A stretch of 64,000 nt of DNA, from contig NZ_CP058910.1 in the NCBI RefSeq assembly GCF_013415885.1, positions 1,736,001 to 1,800,000 on the forward strand, given 5' to 3'. Below the pieces are notes generated by a model. That model did not search any database. It was not told the origin of the DNA and saw only the letters and a program-made list of their open reading frames with translations. This document shows, piece by piece, positions 53,288 through 63,541 of this stretch (positions are counted from its first letter, which is position 1; the number at the start of each line of letters is the position of its first letter). The stretch comes from Halosimplex rubrum. Its GTDB lineage: Archaea; Halobacteriota; Halobacteria; Halobacteriales; Haloarculaceae. A program made the position numbers and the translations under genes.

Positions 53288-55888
53288 TCAGTCGCTTTCG
53301 ACTTCCTCGACTTCGGCGTGGATGTCGTCCATGATGTCCCCCTCGTCGCTCCCGTCTTCGCTTCCCGACACGGTGTCGTCGTCCGGGTCGTCGTCGTCGC
53401 CGTGGTCGACCTCCGGCAGTTGCGCGATCCAGTCGCGGATCTGGCCCGCGCTGACGCCCTGGATCTCCGTGGCGAGGCGGTCGGGGTCGACCTCGCGGAG
53501 GTCCGCGGGCTCTTCGACCCCGGCCGTCTCCAGTCGCTCGGCGGTGGCGGGGCCGACGCCGTCTAGGTCCTCCAGGTCGTCGACGGCCTGGCGGGCCCGG
53601 TACTCCCGGTAGTTGCAGATGGGACAGCCGAGTTCCCACGGCTCGTCGCCGCTGTGGACGACGAGTTCGGGTAGGTCGTGCTCGTCGCAGTACTCGTCGG
53701 TGATCTCGATGTCGCCGCGGCGCGGCAGCGGCAGCGAGTAGTCGCAGTCGGGGTAGCGGGTACACCCCACGAGTCGCGAGCCCGAACGCAATTGCTTGAT
53801 CGCCAGGTCGCCACCGTGCTCCTCACCGCAGTCCGGACAGACGCCGATGACCTCGTCCTCGGTGTCGTCGGCCTCGTCGGCCTTGCACTGGGGGCAGCCG
53901 TGGACGAACGTGTCACGGCCGGCGAGCATCTTCACGTGATTCAGGCCGTGTTCCTCGCAGGCGTCTTCGAGGACGAGCGGCTCGCCCGTGCTCGGCAGCG
54001 GGAGGGTGTAGCGACACTCCGGGAAGCCGTCGCAGCCGACGAAATACGAGCCCTGGCGGCTCTGCCTGACGAGCAGGTCGTGGTCGCTCTCCGGACAGGG
54101 GCCCAGCCGACGGTCGGCCTTCAGCGACTCCTGGAGGTGGTCGCCGATCGCCTCGCGCGACTCCCGGAGCTCCTCGAACACCCTGTCGAGCATCTCGCGG
54201 GACTCCTCGGTCACGTCGTCGAGCGTCGCCTCGCCGTTGGCGATGGCGGACATGTCCGCCTCCAGCCGGGCGGTCATGTCCTCGCTGACGACCAGGTCGG
54301 CGAACTCCTCGGCGGCCTCGACGACCGCCTCCGCCAGCGACGTCGGCCGCGGCGGGTCCGACTCGATGTACCCGCGGTCGTAGAGCTTCTCGATGACGTT
54401 GTGCCGGGTGGCCTTCGTCCCGATGCCCATCTCCTCCATCTGCTGGATGAGCCGCGACTGGCCGTACCGGCGGGGCGGCTGGGTCTGCTTGGCCTCGAGT
54501 TCCACGTCGGTCACGTCGAGCGCGTCGCCCTCCTCGACGGCGGGGAGGAACGACTCGCTGGCCGACGAGTAGGGGTAGACGTCGTGGTAGCCGGCTTCGA
54601 GCAGGCGCTTGCCGGTCGCCTTCAGCTGGCAGTCGTTGGCCGCGGCGACGACGCGCAGGTGCTCCCACGTCGCGGCCTCGGCGACCGTCGCGAAAAACCG
54701 GCGGACGACGAGTTCGTACACCTCCCACTCGTCCTCGTCGAGTTCGTCGCGGTCGGGCACCGCGCCGGTCGGGTGGATCGGCGGGTGGTCGGTCGTCTCG
54801 TCGTCGCCCTCGGTGGCCTCGATCTCGTCGAGTTCGAGCAGCGACTCGGCGTCGTCGCCGAACTCGTGGGTCATCGTGAACTCGTCGAGCAACTCCTCGG
54901 GCTCTAAGTCCTCGGGGTAGACCGTGTTGTCCGTCCGCGGATAGGTGATGTAGCCCGTCGTGTACAGCTCCTCGGCGATGGACATCGCGCGCTGGGCCGA
55001 ATACCCGAGCGACCCCGCGGCGGAGATGAACGCGGTGGTGTTGAACGGCGCCGGCGGGTTGTCCGTCCGGGTGCGCCGGCGGACCGACGTGACTTCTGCA
55101 CTCTGGGCCTCCTGCAGGCGCTCGTGGGCCTCGTTCGCGTCGCTCTCGTCCCAGACCCGATCGGCCTCGCTGCCGTCGTCGTCGTAGAAGTACTGCGCCT
55201 CGAACGCCTCTCCGTTCTTCGCGAGGTCGGCGAACAGCTCCCAGTAGTCCTCGGGGTCGAACGCCTGGATCTCGCGCTCGCGGTCGACGATGAGCTTCAG
55301 CGTGGGCGACTGCACCCGCCCGACGGAGATGAAGTCCTCGCCGAGCTGGCGGGCCGACAGCGAGAGAAAGCGGGTCAGCGCCGCGCCCCAGACGAGGTCG
55401 ATGACCTGCCGAGCCTCCCCCGCGGCGGCCAGGTCGAAGTCGATGTCGTCGGGCTCGTCGAAGGCGCTTTTCACTTCGCGCTCGGTGATCGAGGAGAAGC
55501 GCACCCGCTTGACCGGCGCGTCGGTCTCCTCGCGGATGAGCTCGTAGGCCTCCTTGCCGATGAGTTCGCCCTCGCGGTCGTAGTCGGTCGCGATGACCGC
55601 CTCGTCGGCCTCGCGGGCCAGCTGGCGCAGCGTCCGGACGATGTTCTCCTGGGTCGGCGACTTGACGATGTCGGCGTCGATGAGCTCGACCGGTTCCACG
55701 TCCCGCCAGTCCGAATACTCCTCGGGGAAGTCGACGCCGACGACGTGGCCCGAGAGGCCGACGCAGGTGGTCAGCCCCCACTCGTAGACGTTGACGCCGT
55801 TGCGCTGGGTCGTCGTCGCGTCCCCGCCGCTCAGGATCTCCGCGATGCGCCGCGCGGCGTTGTTCTTCTCCGTGATTATCAGTTCCAC
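53288..55888 (-). CDS. topA: DNA topoisomerase I
   Basis: Type IA topoisomerase of 866 residues. The Toprim domain (EAVIATDYDREGELIG, Asp and Glu metal ligands), catalytic Tyr316 in GYITYPRTDNT, and two C-terminal zinc ribbon-like regions with CxxC pairs (from about residue 610 to 765) are in order. It ends with helix-hairpin-helix repeats (LDGVGPATAERLETAGV). It relaxes negative supercoils and is essential in archaea. The ATG at 55888 is chosen. Convergent with the Rieske gene. Confidence 0.96.
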   Translation of the reverse strand: MELIITEKNNAARRIAEILSGGDATTTQRNGVNVYEWGLTTCVGLSGHVVGVDFPEEYSDWRDVEPVELIDADIVKSPTQENIVRTLRQLAREADEAVIATDYDREGELIGKEAYELIREETDAPVKRVRFSSITEREVKSAFDEPDDIDFDLAAAGEARQVIDLVWGAALTRFLSLSARQLGEDFISVGRVQSPTLKLIVDREREIQAFDPEDYWELFADLAKNGEAFEAQYFYDDDGSEADRVWDESDANEAHERLQEAQSAEVTSVRRRTRTDNPPAPFNTTAFISAAGSLGYSAQRAMSIAEELYTTGYITYPRTDNTVYPEDLEPEELLDEFTMTHEFGDDAESLLELDEIEATEGDDETTDHPPIHPTGAVPDRDELDEDEWEVYELVVRRFFATVAEAATWEHLRVVAAANDCQLKATGKRLLEAGYHDVYPYSSASESFLPAVEEGDALDVTDVELEAKQTQPPRRYGQSRLIQQMEEMGIGTKATRHNVIEKLYDRGYIESDPPRPTSLAEAVVEAAEEFADLVVSEDMTARLEADMSAIANGEATLDDVTEESREMLDRVFEELRESREAIGDHLQESLKADRRLGPCPESDHDLLVRQSRQGSYFVGCDGFPECRYTLPLPSTGEPLVLEDACEEHGLNHVKMLAGRDTFVHGCPQCKADEADDTEDEVIGVCPDCGEEHGGDLAIKQLRSGSRLVGCTRYPDCDYSLPLPRRGDIEITDEYCDEHDLPELVVHSGDEPWELGCPICNYREYRARQAVDDLEDLDGVGPATAERLETAGVEEPADLREVDPDRLATEIQGVSAGQIRDWIAQLPEVDHGDDDDPDDDTVSGSEDGSDEGDIMDDIHAEVEEVESD

Positions 55889-56096
55889 CGGACGCCACCT
55901 CCGGCTCCGCGGCAGTCGGTCATGGGAGTCGATAGGGAAGTCCTCGTCCTAAAGGTTTCGGGCGAAATCCGCCGACAGCGGGCGTGTACGTGCGATCGAG
56001 CGCCCGCGAGCGAGAGCGCCTGCAGGTGCGTGCGAGCGGGTGCGTCGCGCGTGGGCACGTGCGGAGGACTTGCTCGGGGGCGCTCCGCTCGCGGGC

Positions 56097-57233
56097 CTAC
56101 GCCGCCCGTTCGGCCGCGCCGCTGGACTCCGATTCCCGGGGGATCGCGCAGGCGGGGTCGTGGCTCGCCCGGACCGCGCTCCCGGTCAGGATCAGGACGC
56201 TCGCGGCGAAGAAGAGCCCGCCGACGGGCGAGGAGGGGTCCATGAAGGCCCAGTAGACCGGCGTCGCGGCCGCACCGAACAGCGCGCCCGCGGCACCGTA
56301 GACGGCCGGGGCGCAGCAGCCGCAGGCGGTCGCCCCGGCGGTCGTGACCGTCCCGACGACCGCCCGCGGCGAGTCGACGCTCCCGCCGGTCGTGAGCTGG
56401 CGCGCCGCCAGCGCGGCGTTGCTCGCCACCAGCCCCCCGAGGATCCCCACCAGCAGCAGCGACCCCAGCGAGACGTACCCCGACAGCGGGATCGCGGGGA
56501 CGTAAAACTCCAGGGCCGGCCAGTAGACCAGCGGCGAGGCGACCTGATACGGCGTGACGAACCCCTGGCCCGCGATGTCGGCGGTCAGGTCGGGGTTCAT
56601 CGAGAGCGTCCCCGCAGAGAACAGGTAGAAGACGCCGAACAGCGCGAAGGTGACGACCGCGGTGAGCGCGGGGATCCGCGCGGTCAACACGCGCGGGAAC
56701 GCCGTGTCGGCGTCGCGGTAGAAGACGTAGAGCACGGCCGCCGGCACCGCCGCGGCGAGGCAGTACCCGAGCGGGTTCGTCAGCCCTTCCTGGGGCAGCA
56801 GCGTCGGGTAGGCGATCCACGCCGCCAGCAGGAGGCCGAGCCCGACGTAGCGGGGGCGCTCGGGCCACTTCCAGCGGACGACGACGAGGCTCCCCAGCGC
56901 GACGACGATGGCCGAGACGGCGTTTATCACCGGGAACCACTCCGTCCAGTCGGGGGTCGCTTCCGGCGCGATCTGGATCTCGACGAGCCCGATAGTCCCC
57001 GCGATGACCGCCACCGCACCCAGCGAGAGGAGCGCGGCGCCGACCCGGTCGCTCCGCCCCCCCTCGCGAAGGACTCGAAACCCGACGATCCCACCGACGA
57101 TTCCGAGCACGGTGAGCGCGCCGAGCAGCCAGTGGGGCGTTCCGGCGTGGGTCGTCCCCGCGTGGGCGACGACGGCGTCGAGGTTCGCCGCGGCTCCGAC
57201 GGCGGCCGCGGCGACCGCGTGGCCGAGAGTCAT
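56097..57233 (-). CDS. Polytopic membrane protein with CGCC motif
   Basis: A 378-residue protein with about 10 hydrophobic helices. TAGATACGCCAPAVYGAAGALFG holds adjacent cysteines (CGCC) in or near a membrane helix, which might bind metal or form a redox pair. I do not recognise a family. It lies upstream of topA on the same strand with a 208-bp gap, so separate transcription is likely. Confidence 0.65.
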   Translation of the reverse strand: MTLGHAVAAAAVGAAANLDAVVAHAGTTHAGTPHWLLGALTVLGIVGGIVGFRVLREGGRSDRVGAALLSLGAVAVIAGTIGLVEIQIAPEATPDWTEWFPVINAVSAIVVALGSLVVVRWKWPERPRYVGLGLLLAAWIAYPTLLPQEGLTNPLGYCLAAAVPAAVLYVFYRDADTAFPRVLTARIPALTAVVTFALFGVFYLFSAGTLSMNPDLTADIAGQGFVTPYQVASPLVYWPALEFYVPAIPLSGYVSLGSLLLVGILGGLVASNAALAARQLTTGGSVDSPRAVVGTVTTAGATACGCCAPAVYGAAGALFGAAATPVYWAFMDPSSPVGGLFFAASVLILTGSAVRASHDPACAIPRESESSGAAERAA

Positions 57234-57475
57234 TGTCGAACCTCCGAACCGGACGACAAAGGACGTTCTGATACGCGCGTCGAAAGTGCGATGACAGCGT
57301 CTGGTCGCGTTAGGTCCAAGTCAGGAGTTCGGAGAGAATTAAAGTCAACGCGCTCACCCCGCTGTTCGCAATAAGTGGGGATCCACGGATGGTATCCAGA
57401 TTGGAGAATCACTAAAGCGAGTGCCAACAAGGGATACAGTAATAGGCCAAAAGTGACAACTCCGACGTATCCAAG

Positions 57476-57961
57476 ATGGGGCCGTCGCTAGCACACGCGG
57501 ATATCGATTCATTCGTTCAGGGGTTAGAGCCAGAAAGCTTCGATCCATCATCGCCACCCGAGAACGAGCTGTGGGTAAATGAGAACGCTCGGCAATTTAT
57601 CTATGAGGTCAGAGAATATAGAAACCGATACGTTCACGCCGACTTCGAATGGTTATCCGATCAGCTAGGAGTTCCTCCGTCAGAGATCCAAGAAAATCCC
57701 GAGACTATCACAGAACATCTCACGGAGAAATATTTTGATGTCCACTTCTCCTTCGATAGGGATGAGACTGAACCATCAGAGGAACAAATAGAAAACTGGG
57801 GATACGTGCAGTGTGTTGCCTTTTCGTTGAATACTGCTTTCTATTTAGTCGATAGCTATCTGGAGAGAAATAGATTGGAAACGACTGTAGGTGAGATTAA
57901 ACAGCGGTACTGGGTGCTTGTTTTGGCGATGACGATTCTCGAAATAACGAAAACGGTGTGA
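57476..57961 (+). CDS. HEPN-like orphan protein
   Basis: A 161-residue, mainly helical protein. REYRNRYVHADF contains R49-x4-H54, the catalytic motif of HEPN RNases, and the C-terminal helices resemble HEPN nucleotidyltransferase-partner proteins. Around it (57270-58010) the DNA is AT-richer than the flanks (27 of 60 bases G or C at 57601-57660), which suggests recent acquisition. No MNT-type partner is adjacent. The HEPN assignment rests on this motif and is tentative. Confidence 0.5.
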   Translation: MGPSLAHADIDSFVQGLEPESFDPSSPPENELWVNENARQFIYEVREYRNRYVHADFEWLSDQLGVPPSEIQENPETITEHLTEKYFDVHFSFDRDETEPSEEQIENWGYVQCVAFSLNTAFYLVDSYLERNRLETTVGEIKQRYWVLVLAMTILEITKTV

Positions 57962-58025
57962 GGAATCCAGAATAAGATTTGCGAAAGCTAACTAACCGGT
58001 CTGTTTCCGTAAATCGAGCTCACGC

Positions 58026-59516
58026 CTACCCGTCCAGTTCCTCGCGGAGCAACTGGTTCACGTCGCCGGGGTCGGCGCTCCCGCCGGTCTTGCCCATGAC
58101 CTGCCCGACGAGGAAGTTGATGGCGCCGTCGTCGCCGTCGCGGTAGTCGGCGACGGCGTCGGGGTTCTCGTCGATGGCTTCCTCGACGGCCCCCTGGACC
58201 TCGTCGCCGCTGGTCTTGCCCAGGTCCTCGCGCTCGACGATCTCGCCGGGCGCGTCGCCGTCGTCGAGCATGTCGCGGAGGACGGTCTCGCGGGCGTTTT
58301 TCGTCGTGATCTCGTCGGTGGCGACGAGTTCGACGAGGCGCTCGATCTCGTCGAACCGGTCGGACACGTCGGTGATCGCCATGTCGCGGTAGTTCAGCTC
58401 GCCCAGCAGCTCGTCGGCGACCCACGTCGCGGCCAGGTCCGGGTCGAACCGCTCGGCCACGTCCTCGAAGAAGTCGGCGACCTCCTTCGTGCTCGTCAGC
58501 TTGTCGGCGGCCTCCTCGCCGAGCCCGTACTCCGACTTGAAGCGCTCGCGGCGGGCGTCCGGCAGCTCGGGGATCTCCAGCCGTTCCTTCCAGTCGCTCA
58601 CTTTCAGCGGCGGGAGGTCCGCCTCGCGGAAGTACCGATAATCCTTCTCCTCCTCCTTCGAGCGCATCGAGAGGGTGACGCCCTTGGACTCGTCCCAGTG
58701 GCGGGTCTCCTGCTCGACGACGCGGCCGCGCTGGATGGCGTTTTTCTGGCGCGTCTCCTCGTAGGCCAGGGCCTTCTCCGCGCCCTTGTGGCTGGAGATG
58801 TTCTTGACCTCCGTGCGGTTCGGGTCGGCCTCGTCGAGGACCGACGCGTCTATCTCGTCGGCGTCCACGTCGCTCATGTCGACGATGGAGAGGTTGGCGT
58901 CGACCCTGAGAGACCCGTCGCGGGTGGCGTCGAAGATGCCGAGGTATTCGAGGACCTCCGTCAGCTTGGCCAGAAAAGAACGCACCTCGCCGGGCGACCG
59001 GAAGTCCGGTCGGGTGACGATCTCCATCAGGGGCGTGCCCGCGCGGTTGTAATCGACGAGCGTGTAGTCCGCCGTATCGATCGAGCCGCCCTTGTGCTGG
59101 AGGCTCCCCGGGTCCTCCTCCAGGTGGGCGCGACGAACGGACACGGAGCGCCGTTCGCCCTCGACGGAGAACTCGAGTTCGCCGTCCTGGCAGATCGGCG
59201 CGTCGTACTGGGTGATCTGGAAGTTCTTCGGGAGGTCGGGGTAGTAGTAGTTCTTCCGGTGGAAGGTCGTCGCCTCGGGGATGTCGGCGTCGATGGCCTT
59301 GCCGACCTTGACGGCGGCCTCGACGGCGCCCTCGTTGACGACCGGGAGCGCACCGGGCAGGCCCAGACACACCGGGCAGGTGTGGGTGTTGGGCTCGTCG
59401 TCGCCCACGTCGGTCGAACAGCCGCAGAATATCTTGGTGTCCGTCTCCAGCTGGACGTGGACCTCCAGCCCGATGACGGTCGCCAGATCCTCCGACTCGA
59501 CGGCTTGTGCGGTCAT
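58026..59516 (-). CDS. gatB: Asp-tRNA(Asn)/Glu-tRNA(Gln) amidotransferase subunit B
   Basis: Subunit B of GatCAB, 496 residues, converting mischarged Asp-tRNA(Asn) (and Glu-tRNA(Gln) in bacteria) to the amide. Signatures are GLEVHVQLETDTKIFCGCSTD (zinc cysteines CGC), CPVCLGLPG, and the C-terminal YqeY-like tail ending GQVMGKTGG. In archaea GatDE usually serves Gln, so GatCAB mainly serves Asn, in keeping with the predicted non-discriminating AspRS. The ATG at 59516 is chosen. gatA and gatC are not in the window. Confidence 0.95.
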   Translation of the reverse strand: MTAQAVESEDLATVIGLEVHVQLETDTKIFCGCSTDVGDDEPNTHTCPVCLGLPGALPVVNEGAVEAAVKVGKAIDADIPEATTFHRKNYYYPDLPKNFQITQYDAPICQDGELEFSVEGERRSVSVRRAHLEEDPGSLQHKGGSIDTADYTLVDYNRAGTPLMEIVTRPDFRSPGEVRSFLAKLTEVLEYLGIFDATRDGSLRVDANLSIVDMSDVDADEIDASVLDEADPNRTEVKNISSHKGAEKALAYEETRQKNAIQRGRVVEQETRHWDESKGVTLSMRSKEEEKDYRYFREADLPPLKVSDWKERLEIPELPDARRERFKSEYGLGEEAADKLTSTKEVADFFEDVAERFDPDLAATWVADELLGELNYRDMAITDVSDRFDEIERLVELVATDEITTKNARETVLRDMLDDGDAPGEIVEREDLGKTSGDEVQGAVEEAIDENPDAVADYRDGDDGAINFLVGQVMGKTGGSADPGDVNQLLREELDG

Positions 59517-59678
59517 TACCCGCGGTTCGGTACCGCGGGGCTAAAGGCTAACGACCAGCGTCCGTTCGGCCGTGGCCCGTCCGGTCGCCGACCGCGGGGG
59601 CGCGGGTAGGCGAGACCTATCACGCTCGGTGCGAATGTCTGACGTAGGTTTATGACGGGGGAAGCCACTCGTAGTGAT

Positions 59679-59945
59679 ATGTGCGGTAACCGAGTCGAGG
59701 AGCTCGAATCACGCGTCAAGGAACTCGAGGCGTCCGTCGAGGGGCTGACGGACGAACTCGTCGAGTGCAAGGTCCGCCTCCGCGAGCTGGAGAACGCGGT
59801 CGACGAGGACATCGGGTTCACCCCCGACGAGGCCGTCGAATCGTCGGAATCTCCAGACGAAGTCGAGGCCGATAGGACTAAAACCGAGGCTACCGAGGAA
59901 GACGATAGCACGGAGAGCGGTCCCGGCGACATCATCATCGCCTAG
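59679..59945 (+). CDS. DUF7518-like coiled-coil protein upstream of smc
   Basis: An 88-residue acidic protein. The first 45 residues (NRVEELESRVKELEASVEGLTDELVE) form a coiled coil with regular heptads; the rest is Glu/Asp/Ser-rich and ends in a hydrophobic GDIIIA. I recall a family of this sort (DUF7518) next to smc in haloarchaea. The ATG at 59679 is about 28 nt after a TTTATG box; an in-frame ATG at 59652 would lie inside that box. It is 24 bp from smc, so probably co-transcribed. Confidence 0.7.
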   Translation: MCGNRVEELESRVKELEASVEGLTDELVECKVRLRELENAVDEDIGFTPDEAVESSESPDEVEADRTKTEATEEDDSTESGPGDIIIA

Positions 59946-59968
59946 ACCGGCGCTCCACCGCGAGCACC

Positions 59969-62900
59969 ATGCACATCAAAGAGCTCGTCCTTGACAACTT
60001 CAAGAGTTTCGGCCGGAAGACTCGCATCCCCTTCTACGAGGATTTCACTACTGTCAGCGGCCCCAACGGCTCCGGTAAGTCCAACATAATCGACGCCGTC
60101 CTCTTCGCGCTGGGGCTGGCGCGGACATCCGGCATCCGCGCCGAGAAGCTCACCGACCTGATCTACAACCCCGGCCACGCCGACGACGACGCCGACACCG
60201 GCGGCGAACGTGAGGCAAGCGTCGAGGTCATCCTCGACAACGAAGACGGCACGCTCTCGCGGTCGCAGGTCGTCACCGCCGCCGGCACCGAGAACGTCGG
60301 CGACGTGGACGAGATCTCGATCCGCCGCCGCGTCAAGGAGACCGACGACAACTACTACTCGTACTACTACATCAACGGCCGCTCGGTCAACCTCTCGGAC
60401 ATCCGCGATCTCCTCGCGCAGGCCGGCGTCACCCCCGAGGGCTACAACGTCGTCATGCAGGGCGACGTGACCGAGATCATCAACATGACCCCCGGCGCCC
60501 GCCGGGAGATCATCGACGAGATCGCCGGCGTCGCCGAGTTCGACCAGAAGAAAGAATCGGCCTTCGAGGAACTCGAAGTCGTCGAGGAACGCATCGAGGA
60601 GGCCGAGCTCCGCATCGAGGAGAAGGAGACCCGCCTCGACCAGCTCTCCGAGGAACGCGAGACCGCTCTGGAGTACCAGGACCTGCGCGACGAGAAAGGC
60701 GAGTACGAGAGCTACCGCAAGGCCGCCGAGCTGGAGGACAAGCGCGAGGAGCTCGCCGCGGCGACCGACGCCGTCGAGGACCTGCAAGCGGAACTCGAGG
60801 ACCTCCAGCTCGAACTCGACGAGCGTCAGGGCCGCGTCGTGCGGCTGGACGAGGAGCTCGACGAACTCAACGCCGAGATCGAGCGCAAGGGCGAGGACGA
60901 GCAGCTCGCCATCAAACGGGAGATGGAGGAGGTCAAAGGCGACATCTCCCGGCTGGAGGACAAGATCGAGTCGGCCGAGGAGACCATCGAGGACGCCGAG
61001 AACGAGCGCCGCCAGGCGTTCGTCGAGATCGACCGCAAACAGGAGACCATCGACGACCTCGAATCGGACATCCGCGAGAGCAAAGTCTCGAAATCATCGC
61101 TGAAGGCCGACGTACAGGAGAAGGAGTCCGAACTCGAGGACGTGCAGGCCCGGATCGACGAGGTCGGCGAGGAGTTCGAGGAGGTCAAAGACGAACTGGA
61201 GGACAAACGCGAGCGGCTGGAGGCGCTGAAATCCGAGAAGAACGACCTCCAGCGCGAGCAGGACCGCCTGCTCGACGAGGCCCGCCGGCGGTCGAACGAG
61301 CAACGGGAGACCGAGTCCGAGATCGAAGAGCTAGAGGAGCGGATCCCCGAGATCGAAGCGGAGATCGACGACCTCGAGAGCGAACTGGACAAGGCGAAGA
61401 AGAACCAGTCGACCATCGCCGAGGTGGTCTCGGACCTCAAAGACGAGCGCCGCGAGTTGCAGGACGACCTCGACGATATCGAGGACGAACTCACGGCCAA
61501 ACAGCAGGAGTACGCCGAACTCGAAGCGAAGGCCGGCCAGGACGGCGACTCCTCGTACGGGCGCGCGGTGACGACGATCCTCAACGGTGGCATCGATGGC
61601 GTCCACGGGACGGTCGGCCAGCTCGGCGGCGTCGACCCGGAGTACGCTGTGGCCTGCGAGACCGCCGCCGGCGGCCGCCTGGCCCACGTCGTCGTCGACG
61701 ACGACGGGGTCGGCCAGCGGTGTATCGACTACCTCAAGTCGAGAGGTGCGGGCCGGGCGACGTTCCTGCCGATCACGCAGATGCAGAACCGCTCGCTCCC
61801 GAGCCTGCCGAGCCACGACGGCGTCGTCGACTTCGCGGCCAACCTCGTCGACTTCGACCGCGACTACGCGGGCGTGTTCTCCTACGTGCTGGGCGACACC
61901 CTCGTCGTCGACGACATGGAGACCGCACGGGACCTGATGGGCGACTTCCGGATGGTCACCCTGGAGGGCGACCTCGTCGAGAAGTCGGGCGCCATGACCG
62001 GCGGTTCCTCGAAGGGCACCCGCTACTCCTTCTCGGGCGGCCAGGGCCAGCTCGAACGGATCGCCGCGAACATCAACGACCTCGAAGACGAACGCCAGTC
62101 CGTCCGCGAGGACCTGCGGGACGTGGAGGACCGACTCGACGACGCCCGCGACAAGGAGAGCGAGGCCGCCGAGCAGGTTCGCGATATCGAGACCGACATC
62201 GAACGGCGCGAGACCGAGCGCGAGGAGACTCGCGAGAAGATCGCCGACCTCGAAGACCGCCTCGAGGAGATCGAGGGCGAACGCGACGAGGTCTCCGAGG
62301 ACATGGACGCCATCGAGGCCGACATCGAGGCCAAGACCGCCGAGATCGACGAGCTCGAGGCCGAGATCGACGAGCTCGAGGCGGAGGTCGAGGACTCCGA
62401 GCTGCCGGACCTGACGAGTCGGGCAGACGACATAAACGACGAGATCGACGACCTGGTGGCCCAGATCGACGATCTGGACGGCGAACTCAACGAGCTGCAG
62501 CTGGAGAAGGAGTACGCCGAGGACGCCATCGACGACCTCCAGGAGAAAATCGAGAGCGCGCAGAACCGCAAGGCGACACACCAGGAGCACATCGAGGGCT
62601 TCGAGAGCGAGATCGCCGAGAAGGAGGAGACTCTCGAGGAGAAGGAAGCGGCGGTCGCCGAACTCGAATCGGAGCTGGCCGACCTCAAGGACGAGCGCGA
62701 GGACCTCAAGGAGGACCTCAAGGCGGCCCGCGCCGAGCGCGACGAGAAGAAGGAGGCGGTCGGTGCGGTCGAGAGCGACCTCGACGAACGGCGCGACGAG
62801 GCCGAGCGTCTGGAGTGGGAGGTCGACGAACTCGAAGCGGCGGTGGGCGACTACGACCCCGAGGAGATCCCCGACCACGACGAGGTCGAGTCGGAGATCG

Positions 62901-63541
62901 CCCGCCTCGAAGGCGAGATGGAGGCGCTCGAACCGGTGAACATGCTCGCGATCGAGGAGTACGACCGCGTCGAGGACGAACTCGACGACCTGCGGGACAA
63001 GAAGGGGACGCTCGTCGAGGAGGCCGAGGGCATCCGCGACCGGATCGACCGCTACGAGCAGAACAAGAGGGAGACGTTCATGGAGTCCTACGACGCCATC
63101 GACGAGCAGTTCCGCGACATCTTCGAGCGCCTCTCCAACGGTAGCGGCCACCTCCACCTGGAGAACGAGGACGACCCCTTCGAGGGCGGCCTGACGATGA
63201 AGGCCCAGCCGGCCGACAAGCCGATCCAGCGGCTCAACGCCATGTCCGGCGGGGAGAAGTCCCTGACCGCCCTGGCGTTTATCTTCGCCATCCAGCGCCA
63301 CAACCCCGCGCCGTTCTACGCGCTCGACGAGGTCGACGCCTTCCTCGACGCGAAAAACGCCGACCTCGTCGGCGAGATGGTCGACGAACTCGCCGGGAAG
63401 GCGCAGTTCGTCGTGGTTTCCCACCGCTCGGCCATGCTCGAACGCTCCGAGCGCGCCATCGGCGTGACGATGCAGGGCGACAACATCTCCGCCGTGACGG
63501 GCATCGACCTCAGTTCCGAGGGGGTGCCAGCGGATGACTAG
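59969..63541 (+). CDS. smc: Chromosome segregation protein SMC
   Basis: SMC ATPase of 1190 residues. The head has Walker A GPNGSGKS (31-38) and, at the other end, the ABC signature LNAMSGGEKSLTALAFIFAI and Walker B FYALDEVDAFLD. Long coiled coils (about 170-510 and 690-1010) flank the hinge (about 520-670, containing GYRG-like SYGRAVTTILNGGIDGVHG). SMC-ScpA-ScpB compacts and segregates chromosomes. Its stop overlaps scpA (ATGACTAG) by 8 bp. Confidence 0.97.
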   Translation: MHIKELVLDNFKSFGRKTRIPFYEDFTTVSGPNGSGKSNIIDAVLFALGLARTSGIRAEKLTDLIYNPGHADDDADTGGEREASVEVILDNEDGTLSRSQVVTAAGTENVGDVDEISIRRRVKETDDNYYSYYYINGRSVNLSDIRDLLAQAGVTPEGYNVVMQGDVTEIINMTPGARREIIDEIAGVAEFDQKKESAFEELEVVEERIEEAELRIEEKETRLDQLSEERETALEYQDLRDEKGEYESYRKAAELEDKREELAAATDAVEDLQAELEDLQLELDERQGRVVRLDEELDELNAEIERKGEDEQLAIKREMEEVKGDISRLEDKIESAEETIEDAENERRQAFVEIDRKQETIDDLESDIRESKVSKSSLKADVQEKESELEDVQARIDEVGEEFEEVKDELEDKRERLEALKSEKNDLQREQDRLLDEARRRSNEQRETESEIEELEERIPEIEAEIDDLESELDKAKKNQSTIAEVVSDLKDERRELQDDLDDIEDELTAKQQEYAELEAKAGQDGDSSYGRAVTTILNGGIDGVHGTVGQLGGVDPEYAVACETAAGGRLAHVVVDDDGVGQRCIDYLKSRGAGRATFLPITQMQNRSLPSLPSHDGVVDFAANLVDFDRDYAGVFSYVLGDTLVVDDMETARDLMGDFRMVTLEGDLVEKSGAMTGGSSKGTRYSFSGGQGQLERIAANINDLEDERQSVREDLRDVEDRLDDARDKESEAAEQVRDIETDIERRETEREETREKIADLEDRLEEIEGERDEVSEDMDAIEADIEAKTAEIDELEAEIDELEAEVEDSELPDLTSRADDINDEIDDLVAQIDDLDGELNELQLEKEYAEDAIDDLQEKIESAQNRKATHQEHIEGFESEIAEKEETLEEKEAAVAELESELADLKDEREDLKEDLKAARAERDEKKEAVGAVESDLDERRDEAERLEWEVDELEAAVGDYDPEEIPDHDEVESEIARLEGEMEALEPVNMLAIEEYDRVEDELDDLRDKKGTLVEEAEGIRDRIDRYEQNKRETFMESYDAIDEQFRDIFERLSNGSGHLHLENEDDPFEGGLTMKAQPADKPIQRLNAMSGGEKSLTALAFIFAIQRHNPAPFYALDEVDAFLDAKNADLVGEMVDELAGKAQFVVVSHRSAMLERSERAIGVTMQGDNISAVTGIDLSSEGVPADD

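Noticed and set aside
59652-59678. An earlier ATG for the coiled-coil gene before smc.
   Set aside because: It overlaps the probable TATA-like box; a leaderless start at 59679 fits the promoter spacing.
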